From contig CAMMOI010000005.1 in NCBI GenBank assembly GCA_946498375.1, positions 1 to 50,487 on the forward strand: a stretch of DNA of 50,487 nt, given 5' to 3'. Below are positions 42,356-50,482 of this stretch, piece by piece (the first letter of the stretch is position 1; each line of letters starts with the position of its first letter). This stretch comes from an uncultured Mycoplasmatota bacterium. Lineage in GTDB: Bacteria > Bacillota_I > Bacilli_A > RF39 > UBA660. The translations under genes and the position numbers were made by a program. The notes beneath the pieces were generated by a model that was not told the origin of the DNA, did no database searches, and worked only from the letters and a program-made list of their open reading frames with translations.

Positions 42356-44393
42356 AGTATGAATTATTTTCTTCGTTATTGGGTGGGGTATCCTCAGTAT
42401 CTTCATCAATAGGTGGAGTCTCTTCGGCTTGGCTGCTGCTAGAAGAACTTTGAGAGCTGGATGTACTACTAGTAGTTGATGATGTTTTGTTGTCATTTTC
42501 CTCATCATCAGTTATTGTGTTACTAGCATGTTTTATAACGCTAATAGTTACTTGAGATATATTTGATAAGTCAGTGTTCGGATCAATGCTTTGAGCTATT
42601 ATTTCTCCATCGTCATAGTTTTTACTATACAAGCTATCACCTTCGGTAATATACTCTATGTTTAAACTTATACTTCTAGCTCTAGCCCAACTTTGAGCAT
42701 AAGCAGCGGTACGACCAACTAAATTTGGCATTACTTCTTCATTGTCTTCTTCCTCATCTATTGGTTGATCGCTTGTTGGTAAATTTGTATTATCTCCTGG
42801 AGCATTTTGACCAGTAACGCTTTGTTCATATCGTTCATTAATAGAAAAATTAAACGTAGTTATCATTTCAGGTTCTTCTAATTCTAAATTTACTTTCATT
42901 AATTTAACAATTTCAGCTAGGCTATTACGATTATATTGGAAAGTGTACATATTCATTCTTGTAGCAGAATTATACATAGTATAGTCACGACCAGTTAAGT
43001 AAGTTTTATCTATAGTTATAAATGAATCTTCATTTAAAGAATTATCTAGCATTTTCTTTAAGACATTATAGAATGACAACATTTTGCTGGTAGACATGTT
43101 AGTATCAATATTTTTACTTATTGCGTCTAAAACTTTATAAAAATCACTAACTGATCGAATATTTTTAGCTTTTTGAGCTATTCCTTCAACAACCAACTGT
43201 TGATGTTGTACTCTTTGGAAATCGCCTAATGGTAGAGTTTTTCTGTGTCTTGATAAAGCAAGAGCTTCCTCGCCATTTAGTGTTTGTAATCCTGGTTCTA
43301 AACATATTTCATTATCTCCAAATAAACGGTTAGAATCTTGCTCACAAAATGAGACCGGAACATCAACTTCAATTCCATCTAAAGCATCAACTAAATCAAC
43401 TACGCCCTTAAAATTAACTTTTACATAATAATCAATGTCAATATCAGTTAAGTCTTCTATAGTATCAATTACACATTTTGTACCATAAGCCGCAGATGAG
43501 TTAATCTTGTTTTCGGCTCCATTTCGACAAGCAATAGGTACGTATGTATCACGAGGAATACTAAACATAGTTGCATTCATTGTATTTGGGTTAAATGTTA
43601 TCATCATTAATGTGTCGCCATTGAACGCTTGATTTGCATTTAAGCCATCTTTTTCTGAATCAACTCCAAGTAATAAAATGGTAAAAGGATCAGTAAGCTT
43701 TTTTGTTGATACCTCATCTGCATTTAAAGTATCTTGATTTTCCATTTCCTCACTGTATTCATAAACTACCTTAACATCATTAGCTATGTTAGAAAATAAT
43801 TCTTCATTTGAAAATGAAACAGCATAATTGCTTGATACGAATACAGCATCTAGTTCATCAGAGTATAAATTTGTAAGCATTTCATAGTAATCATCAAAGT
43901 ATTCAATATTTTCTTCATCAATATTTTCTTTTTCAACTATTTTCTGAGCAAGAATATAACCTTCAACATCATCTTTATTAGAAATCATTCCAATTTTTGC
44001 AATATCATCTTCATTAGTATCTTGCATAGCAATTAAATTTGATGTATAAGTAACATATTTTTTGCTAAGCGTGTCAACTTTGTTAAATGTTTTATTAATA
44101 TAATAAGATGCAAAACCAAATATGACGGCTAGGAGTAAAACAAATATAGATAGAACAATTAGCGTTTTTTTCTTTTTACTAATTAAAGCAACTAATCCAC
44201 CAATTAAGTAGCCGAAAAAAAACAAATAAAATACAATTAATGCACTAATACGGATTAGCGTTTCTATTCCTGTTAAAGATAGGAGATTAATTGTTAAAAA
44301 TATAAGTGTAATTAAGTAACCTATAAGGGATATAACAAATAAAGTTAATAGTGGTTTACTACTTTTTTTTAATTTATTAAACAATACTTTCAT
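42354..44393 (-). CDS. LytR-CpsA-Psr (LCP) ligase with PASTA domain
   Basis: A 679-residue membrane protein. Three N-terminal membrane segments (about 15-37, 44-68 and 73-95) precede an external periplasmic-binding-like segment (about 100-225) and the LCP domain (from about 235: ILLLGVDS, then SIPRDTYVPI, SRHRKTLPLGDFQRVQHQQ). LCP enzymes transfer polyprenyl-linked teichoic acid or capsule polymers to peptidoglycan, using those arginines for the pyrophosphate. One PASTA domain (about 560-630, VMPNLVGRTAAYAQS) may bind wall, followed by a Ser/Thr/Glu-rich tail. AGAGG lies before the ATG; a consensus promoter is upstream. The inserted binding-like segment is unusual. Confidence 0.88.
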   Translation of the reverse strand: MKVLFNKLKKSSKPLLTLFVISLIGYLITLIFLTINLLSLTGIETLIRISALIVFYLFFFGYLIGGLVALISKKKKTLIVLSIFVLLLAVIFGFASYYINKTFNKVDTLSKKYVTYTSNLIAMQDTNEDDIAKIGMISNKDDVEGYILAQKIVEKENIDEENIEYFDDYYEMLTNLYSDELDAVFVSSNYAVSFSNEELFSNIANDVKVVYEYSEEMENQDTLNADEVSTKKLTDPFTILLLGVDSEKDGLNANQAFNGDTLMMITFNPNTMNATMFSIPRDTYVPIACRNGAENKINSSAAYGTKCVIDTIEDLTDIDIDYYVKVNFKGVVDLVDALDGIEVDVPVSFCEQDSNRLFGDNEICLEPGLQTLNGEEALALSRHRKTLPLGDFQRVQHQQLVVEGIAQKAKNIRSVSDFYKVLDAISKNIDTNMSTSKMLSFYNVLKKMLDNSLNEDSFITIDKTYLTGRDYTMYNSATRMNMYTFQYNRNSLAEIVKLMKVNLELEEPEMITTFNFSINERYEQSVTGQNAPGDNTNLPTSDQPIDEEEDNEEVMPNLVGRTAAYAQSWARARSISLNIEYITEGDSLYSKNYDDGEIIAQSIDPNTDLSNISQVTISVIKHASNTITDDEENDNKTSSTTSSTSSSQSSSSSSQAEETPPIDEDTEDTPPNNEENNSY

Positions 44394-44423
44394 ATAACAA
44401 CCTCTTTTTTTACTATGATATTA

Positions 44424-44452
44424 ATTATACAATAAATAGCTTTTAAAAACAA
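44424..44452 (-). promoter_or_regulatory. Promoter of the LCP gene
   Basis: On the reverse strand, TTGTTT (44452-44447), a 17-base spacer and TATAAT (44429-44424). The start codon is 30 bases further. The palindrome at 44454-44473 abuts the -35 box. Confidence 0.75.
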
Positions 44453-44453
44453 C

Positions 44454-44473
44454 TTGACATATAAACATGTCAA
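44454..44473. repeat. Palindrome between divergent LCP and glucosaminidase genes
   Basis: TTGACAT and ATGTCAA are perfect 7-base arms around a 6-base centre. It lies one base from the LCP -35 and about 45 bases upstream of the glucosaminidase -10, so a bound regulator could control LCP, or both. No T run follows. Confidence 0.55.
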
Positions 44474-44517
44474 AATATGTGGCAATATAGCATCTTATTT
44501 ACTTTATTGACATTTTT

Positions 44518-44526
44518 TGTTATACT
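44518..44526 (+). promoter_or_regulatory. Extended -10 promoter for the glucosaminidase operon
   Basis: TGTTATACT, 27 bases before the start at 44553. TTGACA at 44507 is only 8 bases before the -10 and is not its -35. Confidence 0.55.
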
Positions 44527-44552
44527 TTAAATGGTAAATAGGAGTTGGTTTG

Positions 44553-46292
44553 ATGAAAAGTTTTAAAATAACTAGAATATTTCTGATAATTGTTATTTTA
44601 TCATCTTATTTTATTATGCCATCTTTGACTAATGCAGTAGTTGAGTATTATGGTAAAGTTATAGCTACAGACGGGTTATATGTTCGTGATGAGCCTAATT
44701 TATATTCATCTAGCATTGGAGAATTAGCTTATAATGTTCAAGTAAAATTAGTAACCGGTTCGCCAGTTTCTACAAGTGGTTGTTCTGGTGGATGGTACCA
44801 AATTGAATTTAATGGAAATACTAATGCTTACACATGTGGAACATATTTATCTATATCATCAAAAGTTGATTCTTCAGATATAGCTGATGATGAGTATTCA
44901 AAATACTTGGAATCACTTGGCTTTCCCTCTACTTATTGGCCATATTTATCTGAATTACATAAAAAGCATCCTACTTGGGAATTTGAAGCGATTAATACTA
45001 ATTTAGATTGGTCCACCTCTGTTGCGGAGGAAAGTATAGTTGGAGTAAGTTTAATTCAGACTTCTTATGATGGGTGGAAATCCACTGCAGCTGGTTCTTA
45101 TGATCCTTCAACGGGGGAGTTTATAGTTCAAGAGGGAAGTAATTGGTATGCTGCATCTAGTGGCGTAGTTGCCTATTATATGGATCCACGTAATTTTTTA
45201 GATGAAAAACATGTCTTTATGTTTGAAAAATTAAGTTATGATTCCTCATATCAAACTCAAGATGCAGTTAAAGCTGTTTTTAATGGTGGCTCAATGGGAA
45301 ATTATGCTTCCACATTTATGTCTGCTGGGTCAACTTATAGTATTAATCCGATTTATTTAGCTAGTCGAGTAAGACAAGAAGTAGGAAGTAATATTGGCGA
45401 TAGTAAGGCAACAACTGGAGAAAGTTTTACTTATGAGGGGAAAACCTATAGTGGTTTATATAATGTTTATAATATTGGTGCAACAACTGGAACTAGTCCG
45501 GTGTTAAAAGGATTAATTTGGGCTAACGGTGGAAGTGATGGTACCGGTACAAGTTATAATCGCCCATGGAGAAGTATAGAATCATCTATTATAGGTGGGG
45601 CAAATTACATAGCTTCATCATATATAAATAAAGGGCAATATACCCCATATTTTCAAAAGTTTAATGTTGCTCCAAATTCTTCGAACACAATATATAAACA
45701 TCAATATATGACTAATATTAAGGCAGTTGCTAGCGAGTCTTTGTCTACATATAGTTCTTATGAAGAAATGGGCCTTTTAGATACTTCATTTAAATTTGCT
45801 ATCCCAATTTATAATAACATGCCAGAGTATACTGAACTTCCAGATATATCTTTTAATCCAGATTCAGATTCAGACTCAAATCAAGATCCTGTAGTTATTG
45901 ATCCAAATACTTTAATTAATACAGTTGGATTAAAAACAGACGGCACTTATATTAGTGGTATATATGAGGGAATGGAAGTTGATCTGTTAGTAACTTCTTT
46001 AAAAAATAACGGTGCAAGTGTTTCAACTATAGCTCATGGTAATTTGGCAACAGGAGATCAATTTACAATAAATGGTCGTGTCTATACCGTAATTTTATAT
46101 GGTGATATGAATGCCGATGCTCAAATATCATTATCAGACTTAGTTCAACTTAAAAAATATATATTAGGATATAATAACTTGGATAGTAATGATAAAAAAG
46201 CAGCTGACGTTAATAAAGATGGAAATATATCGCTATCTGATTTAGTTCTTATGAAAAAAAAGATGTTAAATTTAGCGCAAATAGAACAATAG
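44553..46292 (+). CDS. Secreted glucosaminidase with SH3b domain and C-terminal type I dockerin
   Basis: A 579-residue exported protein: signal peptide (about 1-28), SH3b domain (about 30-103), glucosaminidase domain (about 120-430) with catalytic Glu276 in RVRQEVGS, and a dockerin (about 511-575). The dockerin has two intact F-hand calcium loops: Asp518, Asn520, Asp522, Asp529 and Asp552, Asn554, Asp556, Asp563. It should cut between GlcNAc and MurNAc. Dockerins bind cohesins, and the next gene, 9 bases downstream, has a cohesin-like domain with a membrane anchor. ATG 44553 follows GGAG by 8 bases. Confidence 0.85.
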   Translation: MKSFKITRIFLIIVILSSYFIMPSLTNAVVEYYGKVIATDGLYVRDEPNLYSSSIGELAYNVQVKLVTGSPVSTSGCSGGWYQIEFNGNTNAYTCGTYLSISSKVDSSDIADDEYSKYLESLGFPSTYWPYLSELHKKHPTWEFEAINTNLDWSTSVAEESIVGVSLIQTSYDGWKSTAAGSYDPSTGEFIVQEGSNWYAASSGVVAYYMDPRNFLDEKHVFMFEKLSYDSSYQTQDAVKAVFNGGSMGNYASTFMSAGSTYSINPIYLASRVRQEVGSNIGDSKATTGESFTYEGKTYSGLYNVYNIGATTGTSPVLKGLIWANGGSDGTGTSYNRPWRSIESSIIGGANYIASSYINKGQYTPYFQKFNVAPNSSNTIYKHQYMTNIKAVASESLSTYSSYEEMGLLDTSFKFAIPIYNNMPEYTELPDISFNPDSDSDSNQDPVVIDPNTLINTVGLKTDGTYISGIYEGMEVDLLVTSLKNNGASVSTIAHGNLATGDQFTINGRVYTVILYGDMNADAQISLSDLVQLKKYILGYNNLDSNDKKAADVNKDGNISLSDLVLMKKKMLNLAQIEQ

Positions 46293-46301
46293 AGGTGAAA
46301 T

Positions 46302-47732
46302 ATGAGTAAAACATTAAAATATATAGCTTTTGTTATAATTAGTTATTTCTTGTTATTAAGCAGCACATATGCTGCTTCTTTGTCATTATCTCGTAGTGCA
46401 TCAAGTGTTTCTTTAAATTCAACTGTAAAAGTTACTGCCAAAATAAGTGGTGCTACTAATTATACATATTCTGAGTTTACGCTTAGTTATGATCAAGAAA
46501 AATTTAGTTTTGTTTCTTCATCTGATAGTTGTAATGGATTATATTGTTTAGTGGAAGGTAATGGAAGTATAACATTTACTTTTAAAGCTAAAATGGAAGG
46601 CAGTGCTACATTTAATGCAAGTGGCACTTTTGAAGACGATAGTTCAGGATCTTTAGCAAGCTCTACTAAAATTACAGTAACTAGTAAATCTGATAATACT
46701 ACTAGCGTTACTGATAAAACTAATTTAAGTTCTAATAATTATTTAAGTTCTCTAATAGTTGAGGGATATGAACTAACACCAGAATTTAATAAAGATACTA
46801 CTGAATATACGCTAAATTTAGCTAGTGATATAAGTAGTATTTCAATTGGTGCCACAGCAGAGGATAATAATGCTACTATTATCGGAACTGGCAATCAAGA
46901 AGTTAGCGAGGGGATAAACACTATTGAAATAACAGTTACTGCAGAAAATGGTAATAAGAAAACTTATGTAATTAAGGCCAATGTCGAGGAAAAAGACCCT
47001 ATATCAATCACTATAGACAAAGATAAATATACAGTTGTTAGAAATAAGGATTTGTTAACTAAGCCTGAAAATTATGAGGAAAAAACCATAACAATTGATT
47101 CTAAAGAAGTTCCTGCTTTTTATAGTGAGATTACAAATTTTACTTTAGTTGGCTTAAAAGATAGTGATGGCGAAATTGCCTTATATATATATAACGAAAA
47201 AGATAATAGTTATACTCTTTATCAAGAACTAAGTTTTAATAGTATTCGAATTTATCCTATAAATACAAACAAAATACCCAAAGGATATCAAAAATATACT
47301 ATAGATATGAATGGTACAAAAGTAAAAGGATTTAAAATAGCTGATGATTCATCATATGCTATTATTTATGGTATGGATGTTGATACTGGTAAAAAAAATT
47401 ACTATATGTATGATAGTGAAAATAATACATTGCAAATTTATAATGATGAACATGTAAATTTATTATATAAGGAACAAAAAATTTATTCATACATAATATT
47501 ATGCTCTTGGGCTTGCATTGTTTTATTTTTAATTATTATTATTGTATTATGCATAAAAAATTCCAAACGAAAAAAGAAGATTAGAAATATTTTAAATAAA
47601 ATTAGCGGAAATAAAATTGATGATAGTCCGGAATTAGTTAATGGTGAAGAAATAGTAGATGAATTAGTAGAGCAAAATCAAGATGATGAAATGTACGATA
47701 TATTTGAAGATAATAAAAAGAAGAGAAAGTAA
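46302..47732 (+). CDS. Membrane protein with cohesin-like and cadherin-like beta-sandwich domains
   Basis: A 476-residue protein: signal peptide (about 1-24), a cohesin-like domain (about 26-128; ATNYTYSEFTLSYDQEKFSF, then GSITFTFKAKMEGSATF), a cadherin-like beta sandwich (about 145-228; SSLIVEGYELTPEFNKDTTE), an unknown domain (about 232-390) and one C-terminal membrane segment (about 397-420) with an acidic cytoplasmic tail. Adjacent placement behind the dockerin glucosaminidase with a 9-base gap suggests it captures that enzyme at the membrane. The cohesin call rests on strand pattern only. A terminator follows the stop, so this is a two-gene operon. Confidence 0.78.
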   Translation: MSKTLKYIAFVIISYFLLLSSTYAASLSLSRSASSVSLNSTVKVTAKISGATNYTYSEFTLSYDQEKFSFVSSSDSCNGLYCLVEGNGSITFTFKAKMEGSATFNASGTFEDDSSGSLASSTKITVTSKSDNTTSVTDKTNLSSNNYLSSLIVEGYELTPEFNKDTTEYTLNLASDISSISIGATAEDNNATIIGTGNQEVSEGINTIEITVTAENGNKKTYVIKANVEEKDPISITIDKDKYTVVRNKDLLTKPENYEEKTITIDSKEVPAFYSEITNFTLVGLKDSDGEIALYIYNEKDNSYTLYQELSFNSIRIYPINTNKIPKGYQKYTIDMNGTKVKGFKIADDSSYAIIYGMDVDTGKKNYYMYDSENNTLQIYNDEHVNLLYKEQKIYSYIILCSWACIVLFLIIIIVLCIKNSKRKKKIRNILNKISGNKIDDSPELVNGEEIVDELVEQNQDDEMYDIFEDNKKKRK

Positions 47733-47735
47733 ATG

Positions 47736-47767
47736 AAATCTGCGCTTTATTAGACGTAGATTTTTTT
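47736..47767 (+). terminator. Terminator of the glucosaminidase-cohesin unit
   Basis: AAATCTGCG and CGTAGATTT form a 9-pair stem with one G-T pair, a 10-base loop, then a T run. Confidence 0.8.
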
Positions 47768-47791
47768 AAAAGCAAATTAAATAAGTTGTAT

Positions 47792-47820
47792 TTGATTTAA
47801 AGTAATTATTTTTATATAAT
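47792..47820 (+). promoter_or_regulatory. Promoter of the thioredoxin-like membrane protein gene
   Basis: TTGATT (47792-47797), a 17-base spacer and TATAAT (47815-47820), 16 bases before the start. Confidence 0.75.
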
Positions 47821-47836
47821 ATAGTTGGTGATTTAA

Positions 47837-48472
47837 ATGGAAAAGAACGAAAAAAAAGCGAAAAGTAAAAATGACTCAAGTAAGATAATAAAAAAAGATA
47901 ATTCTAACAAAGCGAAAAAAATAGAATCTACTGATAATTTTAATCAAAAAGGTAAAATAAAAAAGCCTCAGAAAATGGAGCCACTTAAAACTGAGGAAAG
48001 CCAAACTGTTAAAAGATTTATTGTAGTTTTAATAATTGTTATTGCTTGTGTTGTGGGAATATATTTTTTTACTAGAGCCTTTATAAGTAAAGATTTATTT
48101 AATAACAATGATACAGAAGAAACTACAGAAGTATCTTTTAATTATGATATAACGATTCTAGGTTCTACATTTAATAGACCATATAGTGAATACTATGTTA
48201 TAGCATATAAAAGTTCTGATCAACAGGCTAGCACTTTATCAACTGTAATAAATAATTATATATCTTCAGAAAATGCCCTTAAACTTTATTATGCTGATTT
48301 AGATGATTATATGAACTCTAGTTTTTATGATCCTGAAAATGTAAATTCTAAAGCAACTAAAGCTAGTGAATTAAGAGTGGGAGATTATACTTTGATTAAA
48401 ATTAAAGATGGAGTTATAGATTCTTATATAGAAGGTGTAGATAATATAACTGAAGAATTAAGTGCTGATTAA
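47837..48472 (+). CDS. Membrane-anchored thioredoxin-like protein lacking CxxC
   Basis: A 211-residue protein: lysine-rich cytoplasmic part (about 1-57), one membrane segment (about 60-83) and an external domain of about 110 residues. The order of strands (YYVIAYKSSD, LKLYYADLD) and the late GDYTLIKIKDGVIDSYIEG resemble the thioredoxin fold including the PTLIxIKxG element, but there is no Cys pair, so it cannot be an ordinary redox enzyme. Perhaps a binding or chaperone domain. Own promoter and terminator. GGTGAT lies before the ATG. Confidence 0.7.
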   Translation: MEKNEKKAKSKNDSSKIIKKDNSNKAKKIESTDNFNQKGKIKKPQKMEPLKTEESQTVKRFIVVLIIVIACVVGIYFFTRAFISKDLFNNNDTEETTEVSFNYDITILGSTFNRPYSEYYVIAYKSSDQQASTLSTVINNYISSENALKLYYADLDDYMNSSFYDPENVNSKATKASELRVGDYTLIKIKDGVIDSYIEGVDNITEELSAD

Positions 48473-48504
48473 AGTAATACGTTTTGATAAAGTATTACTT
48501 TTTT
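48471..48504 (+). terminator. Terminator after the thioredoxin-like gene
   Basis: AAAGTAATAC and GTATTACTTT form a perfect 10-pair stem with an 11-base loop and a T run. The 5' arm overlaps the stop codon. Confidence 0.85.
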
Positions 48505-48533
48505 ATTTGTGGCTTTAATTTTTATCATGATTA

Positions 48534-48542
48534 TGGTATGAT
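48534..48542 (+). promoter_or_regulatory. Extended -10 candidate for the S41 protease
   Basis: TGGTATGAT (TGn plus TATGAT), 28 bases before the TTG start. No clear -35. Confidence 0.4.
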
Positions 48543-48570
48543 TTAAATATCATAAAGTAGGTGACTAGAG

Positions 48571-49830
48571 TTGGAATTATTTAAAAAAAAGGATAAACAC
48601 AGAATTTTTAATTTTAAGTCTAAAAAAAATTCTAAGCGAAAAAAGAAAGTAGAAAATATTAAAGGGTTTAAGTTTGTTGAGGTTGTAGTTATTGTTATTG
48701 TAACTGGAATTTTATGTAGCATAGCAACAGGAGCTATTTTCTACTATCATTATTCTAATTATAATTTTGGCTATGATAAAATAAGTAATAATAAAAATGT
48801 AAACAAATTCCTTCAAGTTTATGCAACCATACTTAATGAATATTATGAAGATATTGATGAACCAGAATTAATTGATAGTGCAATTAATGGGCTGTTTACT
48901 TATTTAGGGGATGATTATTCCGAGGAGTTAACTCAGGAGGATACCGAGGCGTTATTAGAACAACTATCTGGAGAATACGAGGGAATAGGGGTAGAAATAA
49001 CTACTGATAAATTAATATATACAGTTTTTGCTGACTCTCCAGCTGAAAAAGCTGGATTGCAAAAAAATGATAAGATTATTAAAGTTAATGATGAGGATAT
49101 GACTCAGCAAGATAGTTCATACATAGCATCTTATATTAAATCGTGTGAAGATGATAAAATTACTATAACGGTTCTTCGAAATAATGAGGAAAAAACTTTT
49201 GAAGTAACAAAAGATAAATTATATATACCATCTGTGAGCAAAGAAATAAAAGAAATTAACAATCATAAAATCGGATATTTGTATATCAGTACTTTTTCTA
49301 ATACAACAGCTAATCAGTTTAGATCAGCATTAGAAAATATGGAAAATGATGGTATAGAAAGTTTAATCATAGATGTAAGAAACAATGCCGGTGGATATTT
49401 AGTGGCAGCAAAGGATATAGCTAGTATGTTTTTAGAAAAAGGAAAAATTATATATTCATTAAAAGACAAGTCTGGAACTACAGAATATAAAGATACGACA
49501 TTAGAAGCACGAAAATATAATGTTATTGTTTTAACCAATGAATATAGTGCATCTGCCTCAGAAATACTAGCATCAGCTTTAAAAGAAAGCTATGGAGCCA
49601 AAATAGTTGGAAAAACAAGTTATGGTAAAGGCAAAGTTCAACAAACCTTAAGCTTTTCTGATGGCTCTATGGCAAAATATACAACCGCTAAATGGTTAAC
49701 ACCCAGTGGCGAATGCATAGATCAAAAGGGAATAACTCCAGATTATGATGTTGATCTAGAAATAGATGAAACTCAGCAAAATATAATAGATACTCAACTT
49801 AATAAAGCAATGGAGCTTTTAGTACAATAA
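48571..49830 (+). CDS. S41-family C-terminal processing peptidase (CtpA/CtpB-like)
   Basis: A 419-residue membrane-anchored serine protease: basic N-terminus, one membrane segment (about 31-55), cap helices, PDZ domain (about 130-215, GIGVEITTDKLIYTVF and SPAEKAGLQKNDKI) and S41 domain. The catalytic pair is Ser328 in SASASEIL and Lys353 in SYGKGKVQ, 25 residues apart as in CtpB. DVRNNAGG is conserved. It trims the C-termini of envelope proteins; CtpB relatives act in sporulation signalling and others control wall hydrolases. It starts at TTG 48571, 6 bases after AGGTGA. Single-gene unit. Confidence 0.92.
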   Translation: MELFKKKDKHRIFNFKSKKNSKRKKKVENIKGFKFVEVVVIVIVTGILCSIATGAIFYYHYSNYNFGYDKISNNKNVNKFLQVYATILNEYYEDIDEPELIDSAINGLFTYLGDDYSEELTQEDTEALLEQLSGEYEGIGVEITTDKLIYTVFADSPAEKAGLQKNDKIIKVNDEDMTQQDSSYIASYIKSCEDDKITITVLRNNEEKTFEVTKDKLYIPSVSKEIKEINNHKIGYLYISTFSNTTANQFRSALENMENDGIESLIIDVRNNAGGYLVAAKDIASMFLEKGKIIYSLKDKSGTTEYKDTTLEARKYNVIVLTNEYSASASEILASALKESYGAKIVGKTSYGKGKVQQTLSFSDGSMAKYTTAKWLTPSGECIDQKGITPDYDVDLEIDETQQNIIDTQLNKAMELLVQ

Positions 49831-49853
49831 AAATACCAGTTTGGTATTTTTTT
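49829..49853 (+). terminator. Terminator after the S41 protease
   Basis: AAAAATACC and GGTATTTTT form a perfect 9-pair stem with a 5-base loop and further T. The arm overlaps the stop codon. Confidence 0.85.
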
Positions 49854-49863
49854 GGTTTTATAG

Positions 49864-49869
49864 TATAAT
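49864..49869 (+). promoter_or_regulatory. -10 box for the DUF402 gene
   Basis: TATAAT, 22 bases before the ATG at 49892. Its position downstream of the terminator excludes the longer in-frame start at 49841. Confidence 0.45.
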
Positions 49870-49891
49870 TAAAAATGAAAGCTGTGGTTTA

Positions 49892-50434
49892 ATGAATAAT
49901 GTAAAAGTAGGGGATAAATTAAAAATCCATTGTTATAAACATGATGGTCAGTTAGAAAGAATATCTGATGAGGCTGTTGTCCTAGAAGTTAAAGATGAGT
50001 ATTTGGTATGTGGTAATTATAAAACTCAGATTACAGAAAATGATGGTCGAAGTTATAAAACTAAGGAGCCAGCTATACTATTTTTTTATAAAAAAAGATG
50101 GTTTAATATTATAGGACAATTAAAAAAATACGGGTTATTTTATTATTGTAATATTGCAACTCCATATTTAATTGAAAATAATATCATAAAATATATTGAC
50201 TATGATTTAGATTTAAGAGTGTTTCCAGATGGTGGCTTTAGAGTGCTTGATCGAAACGAATATAACTATCATAAAAAGATAATGCATTATCCTGAGGAAT
50301 TAAATGTAATATTAAAAAATGAATTAACTAGCTTAATTGAGATGAAAAGAAAAAATGAAGGCCCATTTAATACTGAAATTATAAATAAGTATTATGAAAA
50401 ATACTTAGATTTGATAAAACAGGGGAAAAATTAA
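49892..50434 (+). CDS. DUF402-family protein, probable nucleoside di-/triphosphatase (Ntdp-like)
   Basis: A 180-residue soluble protein with the DUF402 pattern: VGDKLKIHCYKHDGQLERI, TENDGRSYKTKEPAILFF, KKRWFNIIGQLKKYGLFYYCNIATP, YIDYDLDLRVFPDGGFRVLD and HYPEELN. Relatives such as Ntdp of Staphylococcus hydrolyse nucleoside di- and triphosphates using acidic residues of the YIDYDLD and FPDG segments, all present. The ATG at 49892 lies after the terminator and -10 box; the ribosome site (GTGG) is weak. No operon partner is visible, and another promoter follows at the right edge. Confidence 0.88.
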   Translation: MNNVKVGDKLKIHCYKHDGQLERISDEAVVLEVKDEYLVCGNYKTQITENDGRSYKTKEPAILFFYKKRWFNIIGQLKKYGLFYYCNIATPYLIENNIIKYIDYDLDLRVFPDGGFRVLDRNEYNYHKKIMHYPEELNVILKNELTSLIEMKRKNEGPFNTEIINKYYEKYLDLIKQGKN

Positions 50435-50453
50435 AAAAATGTCAAAAAAGATA

Positions 50454-50482
50454 TTGACAATAAAAAAGTAAAATGATATATT
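50454..50482 (+). promoter_or_regulatory. Consensus promoter reading out of the right edge
   Basis: TTGACA (50454-50459), 17 bases, TATATT (50477-50482). TGTCAA at 50440-50445 mirrors the -35 box, making an inverted repeat over 20 bases that could bind a regulator. Its gene lies beyond the window. Confidence 0.75.

Noticed and set aside
44507-44526. TTGACA at 44507 as -35 of the glucosaminidase promoter
   Set aside because: It is only 8 bases from the TATACT -10; no -10-like hexamer lies 16-18 bases after it.
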